Part shown: positions 54,063-63,080 of the stretch, in pieces
How positions within the stretch are numbered: position 1 is the first letter of the stretch
How the letters are laid out: each line of letters opens with the position of its first letter
NCBI GenBank assembly: GCA_963711375.1
Contig: CAVQDV010000003.1
Coordinates: 1 to 64,000, forward strand
DNA length: 64,000 nt
Origin: CAVQDV01 sp963711375
GTDB taxonomy: Bacteria; Pseudomonadota; Gammaproteobacteria; Coxiellales; Coxiellaceae
Direction: 5' to 3'
The notes under the pieces: model-generated
Told to the model about the DNA's origin: nothing
The model's database searches: none
The model's input: only the letters and a program-made list of their open reading frames with translations
Translations under genes and position numbers: made by a program

Positions 54063-55103
54063 ATGGCCATTTGGTACAGCAACGTGATTGATAGCTTTTT
54101 CTCACAAGCGCTCAATCCCATTTTGCATAATTTTGTATACAACGCTTACACCATTTTGGCCAACCATTTGAAATATCCCTTAGGTTTGGCTGTGATTTTG
54201 TACATTACACTCATGGGCACATCAATCATGATGGGTTGGACGAAACTGTCCATTAATGTGTTTGTTAAAAGTGCTATCAAAATAGCGTTAATTTATACCT
54301 TCGCTCTAAATTGGGGAATCTTCAGTCAATGGATTGTGACGGGGATTCAAGGCAGTGCTGAACAATTGGGTAATTGGTTGCTGAGTGCTACACCGATTCA
54401 TATTCCACAATTAGGTGGATCTGGCATCGAGGGCGCTCTGCAAAGTGTGCTAACTGAAGTGGTGCGGCTTTCACAATGGATTTTTGATCAAGGCTCTTGG
54501 CATGAGCTCGGTCCCTGTATTAGTGCCTATTTTTTGCTGATTTTTGGAAGTGCGGTGGTGGTCGTAGGATTTTTCGAGATTGTACTAGCGAAAATTATGC
54601 TCGCGATTTTATTTGCAACCGCACCGCTTTTCATCAGTTTTACGCTATTTGAAAAAACACATTCATTCTTTGATCGATGGCTGGGGCAAATCATCGGTTT
54701 TTCGTTTCTGATGATTTTTGTCATGGTGGTCTTGGCGCTCTCAATGAGTTTTATGCAGTGGGCTATCGGTGACAGCTATAACCAACATGGTGGCACGGTG
54801 ACGATGCTGGGTTTTATTCCGGTCATGTTGGTGGGCATTTTAGGGGTGGGATTAGTGATTAAAGTTTCACATATGGCTCAATCTTTAGGTGGAGCTGTCT
54901 CTACGGTTTCAGGACAGCAGTTTATTGCAGGAGCTGTGGGAGGATTTGTGGGCGGTGCACTCGCCATTAATCGAATGGGTGAGAAAAAATCTGATGACAA
55001 TAAGTCTGATAATAATAAAAATTCGAAAGATAAAAAATCTTCGGAAAAAAAGGAGGCTCTATCTAATTGGCGAACCATACTGTGGAGAAGAAACGTACAA
55101 TGA
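54063..55103 (+). CDS. virB6: VirB6-type polytopic membrane protein
   Basis: This 346-residue protein has about six hydrophobic segments and a charged Lys/Asn/Asp-rich C-terminal tail, as in TrbL/VirB6 proteins. The periplasmic loop (about residues 85-140) and following helices are typical. VirB6 forms part of the inner-membrane channel. The stop overlaps the virB8 ATG by 4 bp. Confidence 0.88.
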   Translation: MAIWYSNVIDSFFSQALNPILHNFVYNAYTILANHLKYPLGLAVILYITLMGTSIMMGWTKLSINVFVKSAIKIALIYTFALNWGIFSQWIVTGIQGSAEQLGNWLLSATPIHIPQLGGSGIEGALQSVLTEVVRLSQWIFDQGSWHELGPCISAYFLLIFGSAVVVVGFFEIVLAKIMLAILFATAPLFISFTLFEKTHSFFDRWLGQIIGFSFLMIFVMVVLALSMSFMQWAIGDSYNQHGGTVTMLGFIPVMLVGILGVGLVIKVSHMAQSLGGAVSTVSGQQFIAGAVGGFVGGALAINRMGEKKSDDNKSDNNKNSKDKKSSEKKEALSNWRTILWRRNVQ

Positions 55104-55880
55104 ATGCATTCAAAAAAATGATGGCTTGGTTAATGCAGAATATGAACAATAAGGGAGATAAAGCTGCTATGGAAAAAATACCGCAATCGGAGTCTTACTT
55201 TCAACAGGCTCGAAGTTGGGCAGATGATATTTACACGAGTGTTATCACCTCTCGAAATCGGTGGCGAGCGCTGTGCCTGTATGTGCTTTTACCTATCACA
55301 TTTTTATTTCTGGTGATGATCGGCTTTTTAATTCCCATACAACATATTCAGCCTTTCCTGATTAATCATTATGAAAATGGACTCGTCACGGTTGAGTCCA
55401 CGGGTATTAGTCATGGCCCAAAAATCGTGCTGAAATTGAGAGTGATATCGTTCGTTACGTGGTCAATCGAGAATCCTATAGTGCGGCTAGTTATCCCGAA
55501 CAATATTCTTTGGTGAATTTCTCTCAGAAAATTCGATATCTGATGAGTACGTAAAGGCGCAAAGCAGCCAAAATAAAAAGTCTCCCATTAATACACTTGG
55601 GGAAAAAGGATATCGAAGTGTGCAAATTTCAAGTCTTATTTTTCTGGATAATGTCAAGAAAGAAAAGTAATCATCACAATCTAGCCCAGGTGAATTTCAC
55701 GATTATTAATCACGATAAAGAGACGGGCAATACCCAGTCAATCCCACTCTCCGCAATAATCTCATGGGAATATCGAGCAAAACCAAAAATCCCGAAGAAG
55801 CATGGCAAAATTGGGATGGCTTCGACGTCACCCATTACGAAATCCAACAACAAACCGTTTTAGACGAACAGGAGACATGA
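55100..55880 (+). pseudogene. virB8: virB8, broken by several frameshifts
   Basis: Pieces in different frames together give a full VirB8. They are ESYFQQARSWADDIYTSVIT with a membrane segment (LCLYVLLPITFLFLVMIGF), then AEIESDIVRYVVNRESYSAA, then SDEYVKAQSSQNKKSP, then NHHNLAQVNFTIINHDKETG and finally KNPEEAWQNWDGFDVTHYEI. Frame changes are needed near 55417, 55538, 55660 and 55780. VirB8 links the inner membrane to the VirB9/10 core, so its loss should stop assembly. Confidence 0.88.
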
Positions 55881-56017
55881 AATGCAAAAATTAACATTTT
55901 AAAAAGAATATCTCAATGTTAGAATCAACAAAATAAATTCTTAAACCCGGCTTTCGAGAAAAGATTATCCGAAGGGGCCATGGCAAAATATCTGAGACAA
56001 CGGGATTAAGAGATCCA

Positions 56018-56809
56018 ATGCGATCAATATCACTTGTAATTTTTGGCTTAATTTCAGCGGGATTTTTCTCGTCGTCTGCAATGGCATTGGAAAGTCCTCG
56101 ATCGCTAGCCGACGGATTCACGCATCGAAGTTGTCAATTATGAAAAAAATAATGTGGTGCCCATTTACGGGAGTACATTTATCTCTACCCAAATAATTTT
56201 AGGCTCGAATGAAAAGGTGGTGGATGTACAAGGTGGTGATGCGGCGGCATGGACCATCAGCATTAATCAGTCTTTGGCGAATATTATTAATATTAAACCC
56301 ACGATTGTTGATTCTCACTCGGATTTAAGTGTCGTCAGCATGGACGATCAAAGTCACCGCCGATATTATCGATTTGAATTAATCAGCCAGGCCCTGAATG
56401 CAAAGGCGCACAACGAAACCTACGCCATCCAGTTTGTTTATCCTGAAGATGAAAAAGCAAAACTCATCGCGAAACTTAATTATTCAAAATTGGAGAAAAA
56501 AGCATTTTAAGCGCCTATAAAAATCCGGAATTTTACAATTGGAATTACAGTTTTCACGGTTCGCATTCCATTTTGCCCTTGCACGTATTCGATGATGGAA
56601 AGTTCACCTATCTCCAGCTGCGTCAAAACCAAGCGTTCCCGGCATTTTTGCCGTGAATAACAGGGCGGGCGAGGAGTCAGTCGTGAATTATCGGCGTGTT
56701 GGGGATTATTTAGTTATTCAGGAAGTGGCTCCGCAGTTTACCCTTACGAGATGGTAAATATGCTGTGGCAAGTATCTTTAACGACCAAGTGATTTCACAC
56801 GTAAAATAG
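56018..56809 (+). pseudogene. virB9: virB9, broken by several frameshifts
   Basis: A signal peptide (MRSISLVIFGLISAGFFSSS) is followed in other frames by TDSRIEVVNYEKNNVVPIYG, then by the intact 56154-56510 block (GSTFISTQIILGSNEKVVDV). After that come FYNWNYSFHGSHSILPLHVF, NNRAGEESVVNYRRVGDYLV and DGKYAVASIFNDQVISHVK. Frame changes fall near 56108, 56497, 56645 and 56750. These are the usual VirB9/TrbG segments. About 140 bases between virB8 and this gene hold no clear frame. Confidence 0.88.
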
Positions 56810-56837
56810 CCAGTAGAAAATTAAAGAGGAACCGAAG

Positions 56838-57921
56838 ATGGAATAATGCAGATGAAATACTATGAGCCGTAGATACGATCTCGCAGGTAAAAAATGATCA
56901 GAAAATATGAATGGCCCAAGGGATCAAGCGATGATATGGCTTGTTATTGGGGCGTTGGTGGTGTTAATCATTGGGTTTGCATTTTTCACATCGAGATAAA
57001 GCCTCAGCAGAAGCGCCCATCTCCGGAAGTCTACTCAAAAAAATGATCTAAAGCAGAGATTCAAGAAAATATGGCGTTACTTGACATAAACAAAATGCCC
57101 AGATGAAGACGCAGAGACAGTGCTTCAACAAAAGTTTCTGAACCCGCCAGTTTCTACGGAATATTTAGCGCGACAAAATGCTCCTACGAGCATGTATCGT
57201 GGCACTGCGCCTCAACAGGCTGTGTGATTCCAATACGACCTCCACTACAAGCGCTACCTTTGCTGGTCAAAGTACTTTTGATCAATTTGGAAATCAAAAC
57301 ACCGGAGCTTCGACCGTTTTTGCAACACGCGTTGCTCATCCCTCCTATTCCATCGTTAGCGGCGAATTTTTACATGCGGTTTTAGAAACGGCCATTCAGT
57401 CCGATTTACCGGGCATGGTGCGCGCCATCATTTCAAAACCGGTTTATGCCTATACGGGTGACACAGCTTTAATCCCTGCCGGCAGTCGATTAATCGGGCA
57501 ATATTCTTCGACAGTTTTACAAGGGCAAAATCGAGTATTTGTGATTTGGAATCGAGTCATCTTACCGAATGGAGTGAGCGCTCAGTTAAACAGCCCAGGC
57601 GTTGATCCACTGGGCGTGGCAGGGCAGGGCGCGGATAATGTGAATACGCATTTTTTTGCGCGTTTTGGGGAGGCGAGTTTACTGTCAATCATGGGTGCGG
57701 CGGCGGCAAATTATGGCGTTCATCCGGAAGACCAATATAATTCGAGTGCTTCCTATCGGATGGCGATGTCACAGTCTTTTCAGCAGTCTGCACAACAATC
57801 TTTAGAAAATTCCTTGCCGATGCAGCCGACGATCACTATTCATCAAGGTGCGGAAATTAATGTGTTTGTCGCTCGAGACATTGATTTTTATCCGGTGTTT
57901 TCAGAGTCTAAAAAATCATGA
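56838..57921 (+). pseudogene. virB10: virB10, N-terminal half frameshifted
   Basis: From about 56838 to 57220 the VirB10 N-terminus is recognisable only across frames (VIGALVVLIIGFAFFTSR as the membrane segment, then KASAEAPISGSLLKK, DEDAETVLQQKFLNPPVSTE, YLARQNAPTSMYRG). From about 57230 the frame is open to the end and codes for the TrbI/VirB10 domain (GEFLHAVLETAIQSDLPGMV, YTGDTALIPAGSRLIGQY and GAEINVFVARDIDF). The 3' end overlaps virB11 by 4 bp. A protein starting within the open part would lack the membrane anchor. Confidence 0.88.
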
Positions 57922-58922
57922 GTCATTATGCGCCACATGCGGAGGGTCTATTAGCACCCCTCAAGCCATGGTTCGAAGATCCCGCCGTCAATGAGATTTT
58001 GTTGAATAAACCTGAAGAAATTTATGTGGAAAAAAACGGAAAACTTACGGCCCATACTATTCCCGAATATCATGAGCGAAGGCTTTCTATGTTATTTCAA
58101 TTAATCGCGAACGAAAATCAGCAGGAATTAACAGCACAAAAACCTTTACTTTCTGGCAGTATTTTTGATGGTGCTCGAGTTCAATTAGTATTACCACCCA
58201 CTTCGAAAAATTATACTTTGTCGATTCGTCGTAACGTTGTGCATCATTTCACATTAGATCATTATCAGGACAATAATTTTTATGCTAAGGCAAAATCCTT
58301 CGATGTAAGAGAAGATCATATTGCGCATTTGCCCCAAGAAGAGAAAACTTTACTTGAATTATACCAACAAAATAAATGGGACGAATTTATACGCCAGGCT
58401 ATTTTGAATCGAAAAAACATAGTCATTTCTGGAGGAACGTCGAGTGGAAAAACCACCTTTTTAAATGCTTGTTTGCGCCACATTCCGATGGAAGAGCGAC
58501 TCATTATTTTAGAAGACACTCGAGAAGTGCAGACTCCACATCAAAATCAAGTCAATTTGCTGGCTTCAAAAGGGGATCAAGGTTTGGCAAAAGTCTCGAT
58601 GCAGGATTTAGTGCAGTGTTGTCTGCGTCTTCGACCCGATCGAATCATTATGGGCGAAATTCGGGGTAAGGAAATTCTCGACTTTGTTTCAGCGTGCAGC
58701 ACTGGACATGAAGGATCGATTACCAGTATTCACGCGAATAATCCTCGGGTAGCGTTCATGCGGATGACGCAGATGTATAAATTAAACGCTGTGCCGTCGA
58801 TGAGTGATGAAGATATTTTGCGCGAACTCAAAGAAGTCGTCGATATTATTGTGCAGATTGCGAAAACACCAGAAGGACGAAAAGTACAGAGCATTTACTA
58901 CAAGTATGGTCATCATCATTGA
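57918..58922 (+). CDS. virB11: VirB11 ATPase
   Basis: This 334-residue secretion ATPase has Walker A (ISGGTSSGKTTFLN), an Asp box (IILEDTREVQ), Walker B (RPDRIIMGEIRG) and a His box (GHEGSITSIHANN). VirB11 forms a hexameric ring that drives pilus assembly and substrate transfer. The frame is intact, in contrast to the virB8-10 genes just before it. Confidence 0.93.
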   Translation: MSHYAPHAEGLLAPLKPWFEDPAVNEILLNKPEEIYVEKNGKLTAHTIPEYHERRLSMLFQLIANENQQELTAQKPLLSGSIFDGARVQLVLPPTSKNYTLSIRRNVVHHFTLDHYQDNNFYAKAKSFDVREDHIAHLPQEEKTLLELYQQNKWDEFIRQAILNRKNIVISGGTSSGKTTFLNACLRHIPMEERLIILEDTREVQTPHQNQVNLLASKGDQGLAKVSMQDLVQCCLRLRPDRIIMGEIRGKEILDFVSACSTGHEGSITSIHANNPRVAFMRMTQMYKLNAVPSMSDEDILRELKEVVDIIVQIAKTPEGRKVQSIYYKYGHHH

Positions 58923-58939
58923 GTAGAGGATAGGGGAAA

Positions 58940-60796
58940 ATGCGAAGAAATTTTATTTTGGATAACATAAAAAATCCACTGCTCATTCTAGCGGGAATTT
59001 TAACTTTGATTTTACTGTTGGAAACAACTAGTACGCTATCATCCGATATAGTGGGTTTATCTTCTCGAGTATACCCATGGACTTTATTTACCTTAATAGG
59101 GGAAGGATTTTTATTACCAAACATTGTAGCTCTATTGATGGTATTCAGTTTTGCTTATGGCTTATATGCTTGTTGGAGGGGTGGGGCGCAACGTGTCATA
59201 GGCTTATATTTCATTTGTGGAGTTTTTGGTTTCATTGCAGCAAATTGGGCTGCCGTAGTGCTTTTCAAACAATGGCAACACGTCAATATAAGCGCGACAC
59301 CCGAAATGAGCTATACCTTGTTGCATTTTCTAGTCACAAATGGAACGGCCTATCATCATTTTATGGCCTGTCTTTTCCTTTCTTATGCGGTATTAATTTT
59401 ATTATTCTGCGGAAAATTTCTATTTAAGAAAGCGTGTGGTAAAAACCCCTTGGGTAATGCCCATTTTTCGGATGCCTTTGAAGTCCAAAAATCTGGCCTC
59501 TTTGCTGAGGAGGGTATAGTACTTGGAAAAGCCTTTGGAAAGACATTAAAGCTGCCTGGATTTGAGAGTGTCTTGGTGACAGCGCCCACGGGTGGAGGGA
59601 AGACGACGAGCATTGCGATTCCTAATTTAATCGAGTGGAAAGGTTCTGGTATATTCAACGATTTAAAGGGCGAGCTATTTGAGAAAACTGCAAAATATCG
59701 AGGGAAAATGCTGGGAAATACTTGTTATCGATTTTCACCAACGGATCTGAATTTAAATACCCATCGTTACAATCCCTTTCATTATGTGAGTTCAAATCCC
59801 AATTTAAGTATTCGAGATTTGCAATTAATCGCTGAAGTGCTGATTCCAGCCGAACGTGTCGATGGGGGTTTCTGGTACACTTCCTCACGTGAGATTTTTT
59901 TAATGCTGTCACTGTATTTGTTCGAAATGGAAGGAATGGCTACATTGGCAGAAATTCACGATCATTCTAAAAAAGAAGACTTTTTCGGCTGGCTAAAATC
60001 CATGGTGGAACATGGGACAATTAAGAGCAAAATATTTAATCAATGCGCCAATTCATTATTAAACTCTGACGCTGAAAAAACCCAAAAAAACATTCTCAAA
60101 GATTTTCATTCGCGTATGAATTTATTAATGGATCCCATGATTCGCCACGCCACCAGTGGTAATGATTTTGATCTACGAGAAATTCGCCGAAAGAAAATGA
60201 GTATTTACATCCACATTCAAGACAGCGATAAGCAGCGGTTAAGACCAATTTTAACCTTATTTTGGGCGCAATTTATTCATCTGATGACAGAAAAAGAGCC
60301 GAATATAAAGGAAGAACCCTTCTCGGTTTTAGCACTATTAGATGAATTTGGAAACATGGCAGCTATTGAAAAACTCAAAGAGGGAATGTCATTTTTTAGA
60401 AGTTACCGAATTCGCGCCATTGTGATCGTCCAGTATCTGGCACAAGTTGTGGCTGCCTATGGGCAACATGGGGCTAAAGGATTTTTAAACGCAAAAGTAA
60501 AAATCGCCTTCGCTCTGAACGATATGCAAGATGCCCATTTCTTTTCCGAAAGCCTAGGCAAAAAAACCATCGAAGTGGCTTCCCATAGTTCAAGCTACGG
60601 CAGGCATCATTCTTCATCAAAAAACAGAAGCATTCAAGCACATCCCTTGATGACACCAGATGAAATCATGTCCATGGACCCAGATTCAGAAATCATACTA
60701 CTCGAAGCAAGGCCACCAATTAAAGCAAAAAAATGTCCATGGTATCAGCAGCAGAGTTATAAACGGTCACTGAGCGACGAAAAAAGAAGACTTTAA
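58940..60796 (+). CDS. virD4: VirD4 coupling protein
   Basis: This 618-residue protein has N-terminal membrane segments (residues ~10-30, 48-75, 85-110 and 140-160), Walker A (TAPTGGGKTTSIAIPNL) and Walker B (SVLALLDEFGNMA). Coupling proteins select substrates for the type IV system. AGGGGA precedes the ATG. It ends the secretion operon. Confidence 0.92.
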   Translation: MRRNFILDNIKNPLLILAGILTLILLLETTSTLSSDIVGLSSRVYPWTLFTLIGEGFLLPNIVALLMVFSFAYGLYACWRGGAQRVIGLYFICGVFGFIAANWAAVVLFKQWQHVNISATPEMSYTLLHFLVTNGTAYHHFMACLFLSYAVLILLFCGKFLFKKACGKNPLGNAHFSDAFEVQKSGLFAEEGIVLGKAFGKTLKLPGFESVLVTAPTGGGKTTSIAIPNLIEWKGSGIFNDLKGELFEKTAKYRGKMLGNTCYRFSPTDLNLNTHRYNPFHYVSSNPNLSIRDLQLIAEVLIPAERVDGGFWYTSSREIFLMLSLYLFEMEGMATLAEIHDHSKKEDFFGWLKSMVEHGTIKSKIFNQCANSLLNSDAEKTQKNILKDFHSRMNLLMDPMIRHATSGNDFDLREIRRKKMSIYIHIQDSDKQRLRPILTLFWAQFIHLMTEKEPNIKEEPFSVLALLDEFGNMAAIEKLKEGMSFFRSYRIRAIVIVQYLAQVVAAYGQHGAKGFLNAKVKIAFALNDMQDAHFFSESLGKKTIEVASHSSSYGRHHSSSKNRSIQAHPLMTPDEIMSMDPDSEIILLEARPPIKAKKCPWYQQQSYKRSLSDEKRRL

Positions 60797-60840
60797 TTCT
60801 GGTTAAGTGAAAATTATTCTTTGATATTTCCAAAAAAAAT

Positions 60841-60876
60841 GGCCTTATTATTCTTATTTAAAAGAATATTAAGGCC
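60841..60876. terminator. Hairpin after virD4
   Basis: The arms GGCCTTATTATTCTT and AAGAATATTAAGGCC pair with one mismatch around ATTTAA. The run of eight A just before it would be a U-tail for a minus-strand transcript, so it may act on that strand or as a general hairpin at the end of virD4. Confidence 0.5.
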
Positions 60877-61593
60877 GCACATGGAGCACTCAATCAAGAT
60901 ACTGGAGCACGATTGAATTGTCTACCATTATGTTTGTCAAAATTAAATAAATCTAGAAACTCACTAGAAATTTAGAATCCTAGATTAGAACAGAATTTTT
61001 AAATATTATTTTATCTCAGAAGAGTGGATATTTTCAGATTGACATAACAAAGCCAAATCACAAGCAGGGACGGTGTTATGTAAAATAAAAAAAGAGGATT
61101 TGAAAACCAAATCGTAGCGGCTACTGGAACCACCGCACAGAATACCGACATAAAAATAAGATAAACATAAATAAACATGAGACCCCCAATAATTATTTAA
61201 TCACCAATCCAGCTCATTATACGAGAATTCGGTCCCTTTTCTTGCCTACACATTATAGCATTTTTAAAAAAATTAAAATGGCTTTGCTCATTGAGAAAGC
61301 TACAAAGGTAGACAAAAAATGCGAAATCCAGTGCAACTTATTGAATAATCAGCCGTAAAAAGGCGAAAAAATGGGATTGAACTTTTTTAGAACAGTACTA
61401 TAATCTGATCTGAAGAAAGATTGATATGTGTTTTATAAAAATTGTAATGGAATAATGGAAGTGGTTATGAGTATCAAAAGAAAGAGAATTGTCGGCGTGT
61501 TTTGTTCCCAAAATATCTTAACAATCACCTTAGATCCTTTTGCAATTTTTAAATTTGATTTACTTTAGGTCATGAAATTTTTTTGGAAGAAAT
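60877..61593. other. Intergenic region after virD4
   Basis: About 700 AT-rich bases without a clear large gene. The only candidates are the small minus-strand frame at 61011-61178 (listed) and a 34-codon plus-strand frame at about 61467 that is not convincing. Confidence 0.4.
61011..61178 (-). CDS. Possible small membrane protein (55 aa)
   Basis: This short frame encodes two hydrophobic stretches (MFIYVYLIFMSVFCAVVPVA and FLFYITPSLLVIWLCYV) joined by ATIWFSNP. GGGGGT lies three bases before the ATG. It resembles the other small membrane proteins on this strand only in general character. Real expression is uncertain. Confidence 0.35.
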   Translation of the reverse strand: MFIYVYLIFMSVFCAVVPVAATIWFSNPLFLFYITPSLLVIWLCYVNLKISTLLR

Positions 61594-62214
61594 ATGATGT
61601 TCAAAAGATTTATGAAACATCCTTTAGCAATAACACTCATCGGGGCCACAGTGATAGGTCTTGTAGGGTATGTGCGATCTGACTATTTTGCATTTCAAGA
61701 AAAAATCTTACAAGGCTTTCAAGAATTGCAAAATGCTGTCGACAGTCAAATTTTTTTAGATGAATCCGCTTATAAATTTTGTAGTGTGTATCGAGTTACT
61801 TCTTGTTCCATTTGCTCTTGTTTTCACGAGCAAGACGAATATAAAATTCTTAGTGACATGTCATCTAAGTTTTTGACAACTACAATTCACATCCGTAAGA
61901 TGGGAAAATTTCTTCCTTACAGCACATTTCTAAGTCTTTATAAGTTCTCTTGTTGGCAGAATTCACTGATGTCTTACCCTTCTTCTATTTGTGGGGCAAA
62001 AATGCTGAAAACGCCAAGACAAATGGATATGTGGCGGAATGAAATAATGATTGAAGTAGAAAAAGATCGAGAAAAATATCAACACTTTGGTTATGCGATA
62101 AAACAATATTACTATTATATTACCTCAAACAAAATTTATGAACAATACCCCAGAACTGGTTGCCCAAAATTTCAAAATGAATATTCAAAGAATGCAAAGA
62201 GGGCTGGTTCTTAA
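61594..62214 (+). CDS. Membrane-anchored protein of unknown function (206 aa)
   Basis: One N-terminal membrane segment (AITLIGATVIGLVGYV, about residues 11-28) is followed by a Cys-rich region (FCSVYRVTSCSICSCFHEQD, about 62-81) that could bind metal or form disulphides. The rest is helical and basic. GGAAG precedes the ATG. It is convergent with the 66-residue gene, the two stops being adjacent (62214/62215). No family is recognised. Confidence 0.55.
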   Translation: MMFKRFMKHPLAITLIGATVIGLVGYVRSDYFAFQEKILQGFQELQNAVDSQIFLDESAYKFCSVYRVTSCSICSCFHEQDEYKILSDMSSKFLTTTIHIRKMGKFLPYSTFLSLYKFSCWQNSLMSYPSSICGAKMLKTPRQMDMWRNEIMIEVEKDREKYQHFGYAIKQYYYYITSNKIYEQYPRTGCPKFQNEYSKNAKRAGS

Positions 62215-62415
62215 CTAATCCCCTGAATTTTCTGCAGCTAAATAAAAAAGAGTTAGAATTGTAGCTGAAATAGCGCTAAGTATCATCCATGAAAAACTCG
62301 AATGTTCACCCATTGTTAATTCTCTGCTTAGAAAAACCGTTATGAAGGTGATTACCAAAGAAGAAATGAGGAAATTTATAATGTATACAGCTAGAAAGTT
62401 AATATAATTTTGCAT
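62215..62415 (-). CDS. Small two-helix membrane protein (66 aa)
   Basis: Two hydrophobic segments (FLAVYIINFLISSLVITFIT and MILSAISATILTLFYLA) are separated by a short polar loop. It lies downstream of the tiny-peptide array on the same strand, 113 bp after the last peptide gene and beyond its terminator. It could be an immunity- or export-like protein, but there is no direct evidence. Confidence 0.45.
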   Translation of the reverse strand: MQNYINFLAVYIINFLISSLVITFITVFLSRELTMGEHSSFSWMILSAISATILTLFYLAAENSGD

Positions 62416-62466
62416 ATAGCTACCAATTTTTTAAGTCGTGTCTAGTTATTGAAGTTTACCTTATAA

Positions 62467-62494
62467 AAGGCGCCCAAAATAAAAGGGGCACCTT
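62467..62494 (-). terminator. Intrinsic terminator after tiny peptide gene 1
   Basis: On the minus strand AAGGTGCCCC pairs with GGGCGCCTT around TTTTATTT and is followed by TTTTAT, a normal Rho-independent terminator shape. Confidence 0.65.
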
Positions 62495-62527
62495 CTGAAG
62501 TATTTAGTTGCACCGCGTCAGTCGTAC

Positions 62528-62587
62528 TCATGAGCACCAGGCTGCTTGAGCCCGAATTTTTTTAAAAACAAATTTCAAAAATTTCAT
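62528..62587 (-). CDS. Tiny peptide 1 (19 aa)
   Basis: The frame encodes MKFLKFVFKKIRAQAAWCS. AGGAGAG lies six bases before the ATG and an intrinsic terminator follows. The peptide is cationic and amphipathic in its first half and ends with AAWCS. Two paralogues lie upstream at exact spacing. Conservation of residues across copies while third codon positions vary (for example GCA GCC TGG TGC against GCG GCT TGG TGC) argues for coding. Function unknown: a signalling, toxin-like, antimicrobial or modified (RiPP) peptide are all possible. Confidence 0.6.
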   Translation of the reverse strand: MKFLKFVFKKIRAQAAWCS

Positions 62588-62674
62588 ATTTTCTCTCCTG
62601 TTCATTTTTCTAAATTGGCGGGTATTAACCCCCCTATTTTTAAAGCAATTTCATGTTTCCTTATAGACTCTTAG

Positions 62675-62700
62675 AGGTGCCCAATATAGAAAGGGCACCT
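62675..62700 (-). terminator. Hairpin after tiny peptide gene 2
   Basis: AGGTGCCC and GGGCACCT form a perfect 8-bp stem with a 10-base loop. It is the counterpart of the terminator after gene 1, but without a clear U-tail. Confidence 0.5.
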
Positions 62701-62733
62701 TCTGAAGTCTTTAGTTTATCCTCGCCAGTTGCA

Positions 62734-62790
62734 CTATGCGCACCAAGCCGCTTGAGCCCTAATTTTTTTAAATAATTTCAAAAATTTCAT
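62734..62790 (-). CDS. Tiny peptide 2 (18 aa)
   Basis: The frame encodes MKFLKLFKKIRAQAAWCA, one residue shorter than peptide 1 and identical to it at most positions (MKFLK and KKIRAQAAWC). A strong AAGGAGAG ribosome site lies six bases before the ATG. Silent differences from peptide 1 in Arg and Ala codons support selection on the peptide. It ends in Cys-Ala. Confidence 0.6.
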   Translation of the reverse strand: MKFLKLFKKIRAQAAWCA

Positions 62791-62841
62791 GCTTTCTCTC
62801 CTTTTTATTTTTTAAACTGGGATCTAAGATCCCTCCCTTCA

Positions 62842-62871
62842 TGCCCTTACTTGCCAAAGCAAGTAAGGGCA
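62842..62871. repeat. Perfect 13-bp hairpin after tiny peptide gene 3
   Basis: TGCCCTTACTTGC and its complement form a 13-bp stem with a four-base loop (CAAA). No U-run follows on the minus strand, so it may be a processing or attenuation hairpin rather than a terminator. Confidence 0.7.
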
Positions 62872-62934
62872 AATTCAATTACTGGCTGCCACAACGATTG
62901 CTAAGCTTCCAGTCAATGGCATTACCGATTGTTG

Positions 62935-62994
62935 CTAACTACAGAATGCCGGTGAGGCTTTTATTTTTCTTAACCAATTTTTAAAAAATTGCAT
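62935..62994 (-). CDS. Tiny peptide 3 (19 aa)
   Basis: The frame encodes MQFFKNWLRKIKASPAFCS, a diverged relative of peptides 1 and 2 with the same pattern: Met-x-Phe-x-Lys start, basic middle (RKIKA), then A-aromatic-Cys-Ser end. GGAGA lies eight bases before the ATG. It is the first peptide downstream of the GRDP-like gene (86-bp gap), probably in one transcript with it. Confidence 0.55.
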   Translation of the reverse strand: MQFFKNWLRKIKASPAFCS

Positions 62995-63080
62995 CTCTTT
63001 TCTCCGTTTGATTTGTTCCTTGATAGGGCTTAAGTCTATCGCCAATTTTGTTTCAGCAGCCAGTGACTTATTTCCCCTGT

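Larger units (their letters stand above)
62467..63040 (-). repeat. Three tandem ~204-bp peptide cassettes
   Basis: Three cassettes follow each other with start codons at 62994, 62790 and 62587, that is 204 and 203 bp apart. Each has, in transcription order, a small stem-loop (63022-63040, 62819-62833, 62620-62631), a Shine-Dalgarno with GGAGA, a reading frame of 18-19 codons and a hairpin. Cassettes 1 and 2 are clearly similar across about 130 bp; cassette 3 is more diverged but keeps the layout. Confidence 0.75.

Noticed and set aside
55597..55863. 88-codon frame as a separate gene
   Set aside because: Its middle part is VirB8 sequence (NHHNLAQVNFTIINHDKETG); it is a frameshifted piece of that gene.
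56154..56510. 118-codon frame as a stand-alone gene
   Set aside because: It is the central block of the frameshifted virB9.
49605..60796. Dot/Icm (type IVB) secretion genes
   Set aside because: Gene order and motifs are of the VirB/VirD4 (type IVA) kind; no dot/icm genes are in the window.
61467..61569. 34-codon plus-strand frame before the 206-residue gene
   Set aside because: Weak ribosome site and no conserved or structural features; cannot be supported.
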